Part shown: one piece after another, positions 32,549-41,518 of the stretch
Layout of the letters: each line of letters opens with the position of its first letter
How positions within the stretch are numbered: position 1 is the stretch's first letter
Assembly (NCBI GenBank): GCA_003153575.1
Contig: PLZW01000001.1
Span: 314,265 to 378,264, forward strand
Direction: 5' to 3'
DNA: 64,000 nucleotides
Source of the DNA: Acidimicrobiaceae bacterium
GTDB taxonomy: Bacteria > Actinomycetota > Acidimicrobiia > Acidimicrobiales > RAAP-2
Notes under the pieces: generated by a model
Told to the model about the DNA's origin: nothing
Databases searched by the model: none
Seen by the model: only the letters and a program-made list of their open reading frames with translations
Translations under genes and position numbers: made by a program

Positions 32549-34126
32549 TCAGCGGGCCAGGCGGGCGAACGTGCGTCGCTGGGCCTTGTAGAGCTTCGGG
32601 AACTCGGCGTACAGCTTGTCGTAGGCAGCGGTGGCCGACGGGTCAGGTCGGTGGGTCTCGGCCACCGGCACCAGGTCGCGGATCTCGTCGGCCGTCACCG
32701 CCCCCAGGCTGAGTCCGGCGATGAGGGCGCTCCCCCGGAGGTTGGCCAGCACCGGGTCGGCGACCTGTTCGACCGTGCGGCCGAGGACGTCGGCGTAGAT
32801 GGAGCACCACAACGTCGACGTCGCCCCGCCCCCGATGGCCCGGTAGGTGCCGAGCGGACGGCCCACGAAGCGTTCGACGCCCTCCGCCAGCCACCGCGAG
32901 TTGAAGGCCACGCCCTCGAGGACGGCCCGGGTCAGTTCGGCCCCGGTGGTCCGCAGCGACAGGTTGTGGAACCCGCCCCGGGCGGTCCGGTCGTCGATCG
33001 GGGAGCGCTCGCCGGCCAGCCACGGGGTGAACACCACCCGCCCGCTCCCGGGTGCCACGCCGGCGGCCACGGTGGTCAGATGGTCGAACGACGGTGGCTG
33101 TCCGGTCGGGTCCCCGGCGGCGGCCACCGTGTCACGGAACCACTGGAGGGCCCGTCCCCCGGACTCCTGGTTGTTGGCCACCAGTCGCAACCCGGGCACG
33201 ATCCCCGGCACGGTGGCCATCTGGCGGATCGGGTCCGTCTTCTTCTTCGGGAACGGGCAGCTGATCCAGCTGGTGGTCGAGATGGCCACGTGGGGCTGGA
33301 GGGCGAGCACCGCCCCGGAGCCGACACAGGCCGAATGGAGGTCCGGCGTCCCGGCCACCACCACCACGCCGTCAGGCAGGCCGAGATCGTCGGCGACCGA
33401 TGCCAGTACGGTGCCGACCACGGTGGCTGTCGCCACCAGAGGTGGGAGCTTGGCGGCGGGCACCCCGCTGGCCCGCACCAGGACCGGGTCGTAGGCGAGG
33501 ACATCGGGCCGTCGGTTGTCGGTGAGCCAGGCGCCGGCCATGGACGCCGGCGTGGCCGCCGCCCGGCCGGTGAAGCGCATCGACAGATAGTCGACCGGCT
33601 CCAGGTACCACCGGGCAGCCCGCGCCACCTCGGGCTCGTCGCGCTCGAGGTGGAGAATATGGCCGATGGGATCGGCGCCCGACGTCGATGGCGCCCCCCC
33701 GCTGTGGCGGATCCAGCGCAACGCGGCCAGTGGGGCGTAGCCGGCCACCGGGCCGCCGATGACGCCCCGGGAGTGGGGTCCGCCCCGGGTGTCCGACCAC
33801 AGCTGGCAGGGCCCGACCGGCATCCCCGCGACGTCGACGGGCACGGTGCTCGCCCACTGGCCGGTGCACGACACGGCCACCACCCGCGAGCGGTCGACGA
33901 CCCCGGCGTCCAGGGCCCGCCGCGTGGCGTCGCAGATGAGGTCCCACCACCGGGAGGCGTCCTGGGTGGCACTGCCGTCCGGCCCGACGTCGGTCGGCAC
34001 GGCCAGGTGCTCGGACCAGGCGATGACCCCGGTCAACGAGACGACGCCGACCTTGGGCCCGCCCGTCCCGAGGTCGACGGCCACCACCCAGGCGTCCTCC
34101 CGCCGACCCGCGGCGGGCCCGGTCAC
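32549..34126 (-). CDS. FGGY-family carbohydrate kinase
   Basis: 525 residues from GTG 34126. AVDLGTGGPKVGVVS is the phosphate-1 motif, SCTGQWASTVPVD and SDTRGG the sugar-binding region, and GGGATSTLWCSIYADVLGRTVE the adenosine motif. It is xylulokinase-like in length and arrangement, but the sugar is not determined. An odd insertion PFPKKKTDPIR occurs where others have the short CISTSA loop, in ISTTSWISC. It lies 45 bases downstream of the PLP decarboxylase gene on the same strand and probably shares its transcript. Confidence 0.86.
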   Translation of the reverse strand: MTGPAAGRREDAWVVAVDLGTGGPKVGVVSLTGVIAWSEHLAVPTDVGPDGSATQDASRWWDLICDATRRALDAGVVDRSRVVAVSCTGQWASTVPVDVAGMPVGPCQLWSDTRGGPHSRGVIGGPVAGYAPLAALRWIRHSGGAPSTSGADPIGHILHLERDEPEVARAARWYLEPVDYLSMRFTGRAAATPASMAGAWLTDNRRPDVLAYDPVLVRASGVPAAKLPPLVATATVVGTVLASVADDLGLPDGVVVVAGTPDLHSACVGSGAVLALQPHVAISTTSWISCPFPKKKTDPIRQMATVPGIVPGLRLVANNQESGGRALQWFRDTVAAAGDPTGQPPSFDHLTTVAAGVAPGSGRVVFTPWLAGERSPIDDRTARGGFHNLSLRTTGAELTRAVLEGVAFNSRWLAEGVERFVGRPLGTYRAIGGGATSTLWCSIYADVLGRTVEQVADPVLANLRGSALIAGLSLGAVTADEIRDLVPVAETHRPDPSATAAYDKLYAEFPKLYKAQRRTFARLAR

Positions 34127-34171
34127 CGAGCGGTGCGCCGGGGCGCCGCCATCAGACCCGGTGCCCGACGT

Positions 34172-35563
34172 TCAGGCATCGTCGGGGATGGCCTGCTGGG
34201 CGTCCATCATGTCGGCCATCACCATGCGGATGAACTCGTCGGCCTCGTCGGTCATGCCGCCGGCCACGCCGCCGTAGATGGCCCCCGACTTCGGGGCTTC
34301 GTCGGCGTGCTCGACCGCGTAGGCCACGGCCTCGGCGAGGTCGGCGGCGAAGGCCTCGGCCACGCCCGGTCCGGTCTGGGGCCGGGTCACGGCCATGTGG
34401 AGGGCGTTCGGGTACTGCTGGCCGTTGAACCGCCAGCCCTTCAGTCGCATGGCGTCGTTGACGTGGTAGATGTCGAACCGGTCCGAGGTGAAGCTGAACA
34501 GGAAGGTCGGGCTGCCGAGGATCCGCAGCTCGTCGTGGCTCCTGACCGCGGCCTGCATGGCCGCCGAGGTGGCGAAGATCTGCTCGGCGTAGCCCCGGTA
34601 GCCCTCCCGCCCGAGCTGGATCATCGAGGCCCAGGTGGCGGCCAGCAGACCACCGGAGCGGGAGCCGTCCATGCCGGGCGAGCAGTACTTGCCGCCGCTC
34701 CAGGACGTATTGAAGAAGTACTGGGCGTTGCGGAGCGCCTTGTCCCGGAAGGAGAGGACGGAGGTCCCCTTCAACGCGTAGCCGTACTTGTGGGTGTCCG
34801 CCGAGATCGAGGTGACCCCGGGCACACGGAAGTCGAACAGCGGGATGTCGTAGCCGAGCTCCTGGCCGAAGGGGAGGATCCACCCGCCCAGGCAGCCGTC
34901 CACATGGAGCCCGACGCCACGGTCGAGGGCGATATCGGAGAGGGCCTCGATCGGGTCCACCGTGCCGTAGCCGTAGTTGCACGCCGAGCCGATGATGGCG
35001 ACCGTCCGTTCGTCGACGGCGTCGGCCACCCACGCCGTGTCGACCTGGGTGGTGTCCGGGTCGACCGGGGCCACCCGGAGCTCGATGCCGAACAGGTGGC
35101 AGGCCTTGTCGAAGGCAGGGTGGGCTGTCTCCGGCTTGATCACGTTGGGACGGTCGATGCCGCGGGTGGCGGCGGCGTGGTCCCGGTAGGCGAGGAGCGC
35201 GTGGCAGATGCTGCCGGTGCCGCCCGAGGATATGAGGCCGACCGGTTCGGACCCGGTGACCGCTTCGGCATGCAGGAGATCGAGGGTCATGGCGATGATC
35301 TCGGACTCGAAGCGGGTGGCACTCGGGCACATGTCCCGCTGGAGGGCGTTCACATGGGAGAACAGCGAGAACGCCTCGTTCAGGAAGGCGTAGTGGTCGT
35401 GGTCGCCGCAGTACATGGTGCCCGAGCACCGGCCGCCCTCCCAGGCGCGGTCCTCCTCGGCGGCCATCGACCCCAGGATGGCGAGGATCTCCTGGCGGGG
35501 AAGGCCTGTTTCGGGCAGGGTGCGGTGGACGGGCACCCGGTCGGCGTAGGGGTAGGGACTCAT
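34172..35563 (-). CDS. PLP-dependent decarboxylase/lyase, S1P-lyase-like
   Basis: 463 residues from ATG 35563 (GAGGAG upstream); the longer ORF is shadow of the gene on the other strand. It belongs to the group II decarboxylase/sphingosine-1-phosphate lyase family: SSGGTGSICHALLAYRDHA, GLHVDGCLGGWILPFG, and SADTHKYGYALKG with the Schiff-base lysine in DTHKYG. The DTHKYGYA variant is characteristic of S1P lyase-like enzymes. Likely substrates are phosphorylated long-chain bases or amino acids. Neighbour is an FGGY kinase, which could supply a phosphorylated substrate, but this is speculation. Confidence 0.8.
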   Translation of the reverse strand: MSPYPYADRVPVHRTLPETGLPRQEILAILGSMAAEEDRAWEGGRCSGTMYCGDHDHYAFLNEAFSLFSHVNALQRDMCPSATRFESEIIAMTLDLLHAEAVTGSEPVGLISSGGTGSICHALLAYRDHAAATRGIDRPNVIKPETAHPAFDKACHLFGIELRVAPVDPDTTQVDTAWVADAVDERTVAIIGSACNYGYGTVDPIEALSDIALDRGVGLHVDGCLGGWILPFGQELGYDIPLFDFRVPGVTSISADTHKYGYALKGTSVLSFRDKALRNAQYFFNTSWSGGKYCSPGMDGSRSGGLLAATWASMIQLGREGYRGYAEQIFATSAAMQAAVRSHDELRILGSPTFLFSFTSDRFDIYHVNDAMRLKGWRFNGQQYPNALHMAVTRPQTGPGVAEAFAADLAEAVAYAVEHADEAPKSGAIYGGVAGGMTDEADEFIRMVMADMMDAQQAIPDDA

Positions 35564-35695
35564 GGGGCGACTCCTCGAGCGGACGGTGGCGGCCGTGGCC
35601 GATCCAGGCACGGTACCGCCTGGCCGCACCCTCCATCGCACGGGCCGGAACCTCAAGTGGGCGCTTCTGCCCGTCGATGGGACACCGTGGACTGG

Positions 35696-37975
35696 ATGCA
35701 GGTGGCGGACACCGTGAAAAAGGAGCCCGACGGCTCCTTGAATCGCGTCGTCATCGGTCGGATCGCCTCGACGGCCTTCATCGTGGCCAGCGCCCTCTTC
35801 CTGGTGTCCGATCTGCTCTTCCCCGGTGCCTACTCGAAGGCCTCGACCCTCGTGGTGGGCGGGCTCACCCTGGTGGCGGGATTCGCCTCGTGGTGGATCC
35901 CGTGGGAGCACCTGCCCCGGTCGACCGTGCTGTGGATGGTCCCGTTCGCCCTGTTCGCCGTCGACCTCGGTTACGTCTACGCCGTGCGCAACGGCTTCAA
36001 CTACTCGGTCACCTTCGTCATCATCTTCGTCCTGGTCGGACTCACGCAGCCGCGCTGGACGTCACTCCAACTGGCGCCCCTGCTGGTGGTCGCCTACGTC
36101 TTGCCCCTGCTGATCACCTCCGACCACATGTCGACCTCCGGACTGGGCTCGGCCATCTACGTGGTCCCGGTCTGCCTGATGCTGGGCGAGGCCACCGCCT
36201 GGGGGATGAGCCGGCTGGCCGAGGCGTCCTCGGAGATCGCCGAGGGGGAGGAGAGCATCCGCCAGCTGTTCGACGAGGCGCCCATCGGGATCTCGAAGAT
36301 GGGGGTCGACGGCCGGATCCTCGAGGTCAACCGGGCCTTCGGCGAGATCGTGGGCTCCGCCCCCGAGGATCTCGTCGGCCTCGACATCCTCGACCTCACC
36401 CACCCCGACGACGTCGCCGAGACGACGTCGCTGATCGCCAGCCTCCTCGCCGGCGAGATCGACCGCTTTCAGTTCGAGAAGCGCTACGTCCACGCCGACG
36501 GCCATCTGGTGTGGGTGTCGGTCAACGGGACGGTCGTGCGGGACTCCAACGATCGCCCGCTCTTCCTGATCGGGCAGATCGAGGACATCGCCGAACGCCG
36601 GACGCTCCGCGACGAGCTGGCGCTGCACGCCGTGACCGACCCGCTGACCGGGCTGCCCAACCGGTCGCTGTTCATGGAGCACCTCGGCTCCGCCTTGCCC
36701 CGGGCCGAGGCGGCGGGCCGCCACGTGGCCCTGATGTTCCTTGATCTCGACCGGTTCAAGCTGGTCAACGACGGTATCGGCCACGACGCCGGTGACCGGT
36801 TGCTGAGGCGGGTGGGGCAGCGGCTCGGGGGCGCCCTGCGTTCCGGGGACGTGCTGGCCCGGTTCGGCGGGGACGAGTTCACCGTGTTGTGCGAGGTGGC
36901 TGGCGAGGACGAAGTCATGGACGTCGTGCAGCGGCTGCGCCAGGCGTTGTCGACCCCGGTGGCCGAGCCCGACTTCGAGCAGTTCGTGTCGCTGAGCATC
37001 GGCGTCGCCCTCTCCACCTCCGAGTCGATGGCGCCGGCCGTGCTGCTGCGGTGCGCCGACGTCGCCATGTACCAGGCCAAGGGACTCGGTCCCGGGCGGT
37101 ACGTGATCTACGAGGACCGCGACGACGGCGACGCGGGCCGCAACCTGCGCACGTCGAACGAACTCCACCGGGCCATCCTCGGATCGCAGCTGGTCCTGCA
37201 CTACCAGCCCTTCGTCAACGTGGACGACCTGCAGGTGGTGGGCACCGAGGCGCTGGTCCGCTGGCAGCATCCCGAGCGCGGCCTCCTGCCGCCGGAGGAG
37301 TTCGTCGAGCTGGCCGAGGAGTGCGGGTTGATGGTGCAGCTCGGCGCCTGGGTCCTGCACGAGGCCTGCCGTCAGGGCGCCCAGTGGATTGTGGGCCGGG
37401 CGGCGGCCGGTGTCGGCGGCCGGATCCCGGCCATGTCGGTCAACATCTCGCCCCAGCAGCTGTCCGAGCCGGGATTCGCTGACGTCGTGGCCGGGGTCCT
37501 GGACGACACCGGGTTCCCGGCCGAGCGCCTGTGGCTCGAGATCACCGAAGGAGCGCTGCTGCGCGATCCGGCGGCGGCCATCGCCATCCTCCAGGCGCTC
37601 CGGGCCCTCGACGTCCACTTGTCCATCGACGACTTCGGGACGGGCTACTCGTCGCTCAGCTATCTGAAGCGGCTGCCCGTCGAGGCGCTCAAGATCGACA
37701 GCAGCTTCGTCGAGCAGCTCGAGCACGGGGCCGACGACCGGGCCATCGTGGAGGCCATCGTGGCCCTCGGGCGGACGCTCGGCCTCGGGATCGTTGCCGA
37801 GGGGATCGAGCGCCCGGACCAGGCGATCGAACTGGCCGGTCTCGGCTGCAACATCGCCCAGGGGTTCCTCTACGCGCGGCCGGCCGATCCGGCCGCCATC
37901 GGTGCCTATCTGCCGCAGTCGATCGCGGACTGGGAGAGCGGCAGCCGCTTCGCCCCCCTCGCCGACCTGCGGTAG
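35696..37975 (+). CDS. Membrane PAS-GGDEF-EAL protein
   Basis: 759 residues from ATG 35696 (GTG 35687 also possible). About five to six membrane segments (residues 20-170) form an uncharacterised sensor, followed by PAS at about 188-300, GGDEF at 391-395 (ARFGGDEF) and an EAL domain starting EALVRW at 518-523, with NISPQQL, ITEGALL, DDFGTGYS and AEGIE. The GGDEF site is canonical and the GHDAGDRLL helix is present, so both synthesis and hydrolysis are possible; which dominates is unknown. The 1839-residue ORF that includes it is an upstream shadow. Confidence 0.9.
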   Translation: MQVADTVKKEPDGSLNRVVIGRIASTAFIVASALFLVSDLLFPGAYSKASTLVVGGLTLVAGFASWWIPWEHLPRSTVLWMVPFALFAVDLGYVYAVRNGFNYSVTFVIIFVLVGLTQPRWTSLQLAPLLVVAYVLPLLITSDHMSTSGLGSAIYVVPVCLMLGEATAWGMSRLAEASSEIAEGEESIRQLFDEAPIGISKMGVDGRILEVNRAFGEIVGSAPEDLVGLDILDLTHPDDVAETTSLIASLLAGEIDRFQFEKRYVHADGHLVWVSVNGTVVRDSNDRPLFLIGQIEDIAERRTLRDELALHAVTDPLTGLPNRSLFMEHLGSALPRAEAAGRHVALMFLDLDRFKLVNDGIGHDAGDRLLRRVGQRLGGALRSGDVLARFGGDEFTVLCEVAGEDEVMDVVQRLRQALSTPVAEPDFEQFVSLSIGVALSTSESMAPAVLLRCADVAMYQAKGLGPGRYVIYEDRDDGDAGRNLRTSNELHRAILGSQLVLHYQPFVNVDDLQVVGTEALVRWQHPERGLLPPEEFVELAEECGLMVQLGAWVLHEACRQGAQWIVGRAAAGVGGRIPAMSVNISPQQLSEPGFADVVAGVLDDTGFPAERLWLEITEGALLRDPAAAIAILQALRALDVHLSIDDFGTGYSSLSYLKRLPVEALKIDSSFVEQLEHGADDRAIVEAIVALGRTLGLGIVAEGIERPDQAIELAGLGCNIAQGFLYARPADPAAIGAYLPQSIADWESGSRFAPLADLR

Positions 37976-38003
37976 CCGGGCACCGTTCCGGACGGGCGCT
38001 ACC
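37971..38003. terminator. Hairpin at the end of the GGDEF-EAL gene
   Basis: GGTAGC (37971-37976) pairs with GCTACC (37998-38003); inside the loop CCGT and ACGG form a second short stem. The TAG stop lies in the stem. It separates convergent genes. No T-run. Confidence 0.4.
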
Positions 38004-38026
38004 CGCCGGTCAGGGTACGGGCAGGG

Positions 38027-39256
38027 TCAGGGGTGTCGGCCGTTGGGCATGATGTCGGTCATGCCCCACTGGTCGAGGGTGTTCAACTGCACCTGGTCGC
38101 CGGTGGACTCGACGATCCGGTTGCCGCCCACGTAGAGGGCCGTGTGGTACACGGTGGTCCAGTCGGCGGCGTTGGTCCCCCAGAACACGAGGTCGCCCGC
38201 CGCCAGCTGGCCCATGGCGACCGGGGTACCGGCGGTGTGGAACTGATCGTTGGCCACCCGGGCGAAGGTCACGCCCGCACCGTGGGTCCACGAGGCGAGG
38301 GTCAGGCCCGAGCAGTCGTAGCCGACCGGTCCGTTGCCGCCCCAGATGTAGGGCTTGCCCAGCTGCTGGAAGGCGAATGTGACCGCTTTGTCGCCCGGGG
38401 TGATGGGCTGGAACACGAGGGCCTGGGCGGGCATCGACTGGGCGGCGGCCGAGCCGAAGGCCTGGGCGGTGCCGTTCTGCTGGAGGATCCAGTAGCCGTC
38501 GCTCTGGCCCGTGGACACGATGCGCTGCACCGGTTCAGTGGCCGTACCGGCGGCGGAGCCGTAGAACCGGGCGTCGCCGAAGGCGAACACCCCTCCGTCG
38601 GAGGCCACCAGCCAGTACCCCTTGCCGTCAGACGTGGCGGCCATGCCCACAATGGGGAGGTTGAGGGTGATGGCCCCGGTGGACCCGTAGAAACGGGCGT
38701 CCCCGAAGGTGAACACCCCGCCGTCGGAGGCCACCAGCCAGTATCCCTTGCCGTCGCCGGTGGTGGCCATGCCCACGATCGGGCGGTTGAGGGTGATGGC
38801 CCCGGTGGATCCGAAGAAACTGGCGTCCCCGTAGGAGAAGATGCCGCCGTCGGACGCCACCATCCAGTAGCCCTTGTCGTCGGGGGTCTGGGCCATCCCC
38901 ACGATGGGCTTGTTGAGGGCGATGTTGCCGGTCGACCCGTAGAAGTGGGTGTCGCCGTAGCTGAAGACCCCGCCGTCGGACGCCACCAACCAGTACCCGG
39001 CCCGGGCGTGGTCGGGCACGGCGGTCACGATCGGGCGGTTGAGCGGGCCCGAAGGTGCGCCGAAGGACGGGACTCCGTACGGCTCCACCGACCCGGCCGG
39101 GGTGACCAGCCAGAAGTTGTCGCTGACGGCGGAGGGGAGGGTGTGGGGCGCGGCCGCGGCTCCTGCGGTACCTGTGCCCCATATCGCTGGCCCGAGGGCC
39201 AGGGTGGCGGCCGCCACCGCGGCCAGTCCGACCCACCTGATTCGTCCTCTGTCCAT
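38027..39256 (-). CDS. Secreted repeat protein with NlpC/P60 endopeptidase
   Basis: 409 residues from ATG 39256 (AGGGGA upstream). The signal peptide is residues 1-36. Residues 87-254 are four exact 42-residue repeats (GYWLVASDGGVFSYGDTHFYGS...NKPIVGMA). A NlpC/P60 domain fills the C-terminus: IWGGNGPVGYDCSGLTLASW with catalytic Cys315 and VYHTALYVGG with His371. It should hydrolyse peptidoglycan stem peptides outside the membrane, and the repeat domain probably anchors or positions it. Confidence 0.87.
   Translation of the reverse strand: MDRGRIRWVGLAAVAAATLALGPAIWGTGTAGAAAAPHTLPSAVSDNFWLVTPAGSVEPYGVPSFGAPSGPLNRPIVTAVPDHARAGYWLVASDGGVFSYGDTHFYGSTGNIALNKPIVGMAQTPDDKGYWMVASDGGIFSYGDASFFGSTGAITLNRPIVGMATTGDGKGYWLVASDGGVFTFGDARFYGSTGAITLNLPIVGMAATSDGKGYWLVASDGGVFAFGDARFYGSAAGTATEPVQRIVSTGQSDGYWILQQNGTAQAFGSAAAQSMPAQALVFQPITPGDKAVTFAFQQLGKPYIWGGNGPVGYDCSGLTLASWTHGAGVTFARVANDQFHTAGTPVAMGQLAAGDLVFWGTNAADWTTVYHTALYVGGNRIVESTGDQVQLNTLDQWGMTDIMPNGRHP
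38495..38998 (-). repeat. Four tandem 126-base coding repeats
   Basis: Repeat starts at GYW of residues 87, 129, 171 and 213 are exactly 42 residues apart, and the DNA of neighbouring units is close to identical over long parts, as expected from recent duplication or recombination. Confidence 0.9.
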
Positions 39257-39298
39257 TCCTGGATCCCCTGCCCTCGTCGGTGACCGGCTGATCACACG

Positions 39299-39349
39299 TA
39301 GAGTGGCCAGACTACCACCTAGAGTGGTAATCCCACCAGCGGAATTACC
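39299..39349. promoter_or_regulatory. Overlapping inverted repeats upstream of the NlpC/P60 gene
   Basis: TACCAC (39313-39318) can pair with GTGGTA (39324-39329), and GGTAAT (39326-39331) with ATTACC (39344-39349). The two pairings share bases, so only one can form at a time. TAGAGTGG occurs twice, at 39299-39306 and 39320-39327, 21 bases apart. It may be a repressor operator or a switchable RNA hairpin. The rest of 39257-39391 shows no gene. Confidence 0.45.
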
Positions 39350-39391
39350 ATCGGGAGAAGATGGCTTCCCGGAACGCCGCCTCCGCCGGTG

Positions 39392-40186
39392 TCAGCCGAC
39401 AGTGGCGATGCCCCCGTCGACCGGGATGATCGCCCCGGTCAGATAGGCACCGGCCCGTGACGCCAGAAAGATGGCCACGCCTGCCATATCGTCAGGTCGA
39501 CCGATCCGCTTGAGGGGTGCGCCGGCGGCGATCTGCTCGCCGAAGGCGTCGAGGGTGGCCGCCATCATCTTCGACTCGAACGGGCCGGGGGCCACGGCGT
39601 TCACCGTGATGGACGGGGCCAGGTGGCGGGCCAGGTGGCGGGTCAGCTGGTGGACGGCCGCCTTCGAGGACGAGTAGGAGTACGACTCGAGGACGGGCAC
39701 ATGGATGCCGTCGATGGACCCGATGTTGATGACCCGGGCCGGGTCGTCCGGCGTGGACGCCGCTTCGAGCACGGGCAGGAAGAACTTGGTGGTGTGGAAC
39801 ACGCCCTGGACGTTCAAGTTGAGGACCCGGTCCCACGATGCCTTGTCGTGCTCGACCAGCGGCGCCCCCCAGGTGGCGCCGGCGTTGTTCACGAGGACGT
39901 GGACGCGGTCGTGGTCGGCGGCCACCGCATCGGCGAAGGCCCGCGCCCCTTCCTCGGTCGACAGGTCGGCCGCCAACCCGTGGCACGTCCCGTAGGCGGA
40001 CAGCTCGGCCACGGCCGCGGCCACGGCGTCGGCCTTGCGGGAGGCGATGACCACGTCGGCACCGGCGGCCACGAAGCCCCCGGCGATCATCCGGCCGATA
40101 CCCCGGGTGCCGCCGGTGACCACGACGGTCTTGCCGGCCACGGAGAACAGCTCGTCGGGTGGAGTCGGGGCGGTGGGCTCGTTCAT
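39392..40186 (-). CDS. SDR-family oxidoreductase
   Basis: 264 residues from ATG 40186. VVVTGGTRGIGRMIAGGF is the NAD(P) Rossmann motif TGxxxGIG, NNAG the downstream motif, and YSYSSSKAA the catalytic Tyr-x-x-x-Lys with Ser in NIGSIDG. Gene order is divergent to the acyl-CoA dehydrogenase across 62 bases. It probably acts in lipid or secondary metabolism; the substrate is unknown. Confidence 0.88.
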   Translation of the reverse strand: MNEPTAPTPPDELFSVAGKTVVVTGGTRGIGRMIAGGFVAAGADVVIASRKADAVAAAVAELSAYGTCHGLAADLSTEEGARAFADAVAADHDRVHVLVNNAGATWGAPLVEHDKASWDRVLNLNVQGVFHTTKFFLPVLEAASTPDDPARVINIGSIDGIHVPVLESYSYSSSKAAVHQLTRHLARHLAPSITVNAVAPGPFESKMMAATLDAFGEQIAAGAPLKRIGRPDDMAGVAIFLASRAGAYLTGAIIPVDGGIATVG

Positions 40187-40248
40187 GGGACGGGACGGTA
40201 CCTCACGCCGGCCCGGTTGGTATCGTCCGCACCCATGGGAGCCCCGCC

Positions 40249-41403
40249 GTGCATCTGGCCCTGACCGACGAGCAGCTGGACCTGCAGGCGACATTGCGCG
40301 CCTACTTCGCCGAGCTGGCCGCATCGGCCGCCGTCCCCGGGGGCCATCCGGACTACGTGGCCACCATCAAGCGGATGGGGGACGACGGGTGGCTGGGCAT
40401 CGGCTGGCCCACCGAGTACGGCGGTCACGGGCGCGGACCGATCGATCAGATGATCTTCGTGGAGGAGTCCCACTGGGCCGGGGTGCCCCTGCCCCTGCTC
40501 ACACTCAACAGCGTGGGCCCCGCCATCATGCAGCTGGGCACCGACGAGCAGCGGGAGCGGTTCCTCCCGGCGATCCTGCGTGGCGAGGTCCACTTCTCCA
40601 TCGGCTACACCGAGCCCGGTGCCGGCACCGACCTGGCGTCACTCCAGACCCGGGCGGTGCGCGACGGGGACGAGTACGTCATCAACGGCGAGAAGCTGTA
40701 CACCAGTGCCATCCAGTACGCCGACTACGTGTGGCTGGCCGCCCGCACGGACCCCGATACCCCGAAGCACAAGGGACTGTCGGTGTTCATCGTCCCGGTC
40801 GACGCCCCCGGCTTCAGCTGGACCCCGCTGCGGACCATGGCCGGCGAGTTCACCAGTTCCACCTTCTACGAGGACGTCCGGGTGCCAGCCTCCAACCTGG
40901 TGGGCGTAGAGAACGGCGGGTGGACGCTCATCACCAACCAGCTGAATTTGGAGCGGGTAGCCATCTGCCCGGTGTCGGGCATCCTGCGCAGCATCGCCGA
41001 AGTGCGGGAGTGGGCCCAGCAGACCCGGCTGGCCGACGGGCGCCGGGTGGTCGACCAGGAGTGGGTCCAGGTGCACCTGGCTCGGCTGTGGGCGCGCGCC
41101 GAGTACCTCAAGCTCATCAACTGGAAGGTGGCCTGGGCGGCCGACAAAGGTCTCAACCCGGCCGACGCCTCGGCCACCAAGGTCTACGGCAGCGAGTTCG
41201 CCCTCGAGGCCTATCGCGTCCTCGGGGAGATCGTGGGCCAGGCCGGGTACCTGGCGAGTGGGTCACCGGGTGCCGTGGTGCACGGCCACCTCGAGCAACG
41301 GGCCCGGAGCCAGACCATCTTCACCTTCGGCGGTGGCACCAATGAGATCCAACGCGACATCATCGCCTGGATCGGGCTCGGGCTGCCCCGGGCCAAACGC
41401 TGA
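40249..41403 (+). CDS. Acyl-CoA dehydrogenase family protein
   Basis: 384 residues from GTG 40249 (GGGAG upstream). YTEPGAGTDLASLQTRAVRDGDEYVINGEKLYTS is the FAD/acyl-CoA domain signature, and FTFGGGTNEIQRDIIAWIGLGLPR the C-terminal FAD region. That C-terminal variant resembles the FadE-type enzymes of mycobacterial steroid side-chain degradation, many of which act as heterotetramers. The usual catalytic Glu position is not obvious, so it might be the partner subunit of a heteromer. Neighbour SDR is divergent; a hydrolase follows. Confidence 0.87.
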   Translation: MHLALTDEQLDLQATLRAYFAELAASAAVPGGHPDYVATIKRMGDDGWLGIGWPTEYGGHGRGPIDQMIFVEESHWAGVPLPLLTLNSVGPAIMQLGTDEQRERFLPAILRGEVHFSIGYTEPGAGTDLASLQTRAVRDGDEYVINGEKLYTSAIQYADYVWLAARTDPDTPKHKGLSVFIVPVDAPGFSWTPLRTMAGEFTSSTFYEDVRVPASNLVGVENGGWTLITNQLNLERVAICPVSGILRSIAEVREWAQQTRLADGRRVVDQEWVQVHLARLWARAEYLKLINWKVAWAADKGLNPADASATKVYGSEFALEAYRVLGEIVGQAGYLASGSPGAVVHGHLEQRARSQTIFTFGGGTNEIQRDIIAWIGLGLPRAKR

Positions 41404-41518
41404 GGGCACGGCCCGCTGCGCCCCGCGGCCGACGTTCTCCCGGTGTCGGCACCCCCGTCGGCGTACACTCCGCGGACGCGGCCGCCACCAGACGGCTGCC
41501 CGGAGGCGAGGAGTGTCC

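Noticed and set aside
32456..35695. A 1839-residue open frame joined to the GGDEF-EAL gene
   Set aside because: The first about 1080 codons lie antisense to the FGGY kinase and PLP decarboxylase genes and have Arg/Gly/His-rich shadow composition.
38495..38998. CRISPR-like repeat array
   Set aside because: The repeats are in frame, 126 bases long, and code for GYW-type protein units without spacers.
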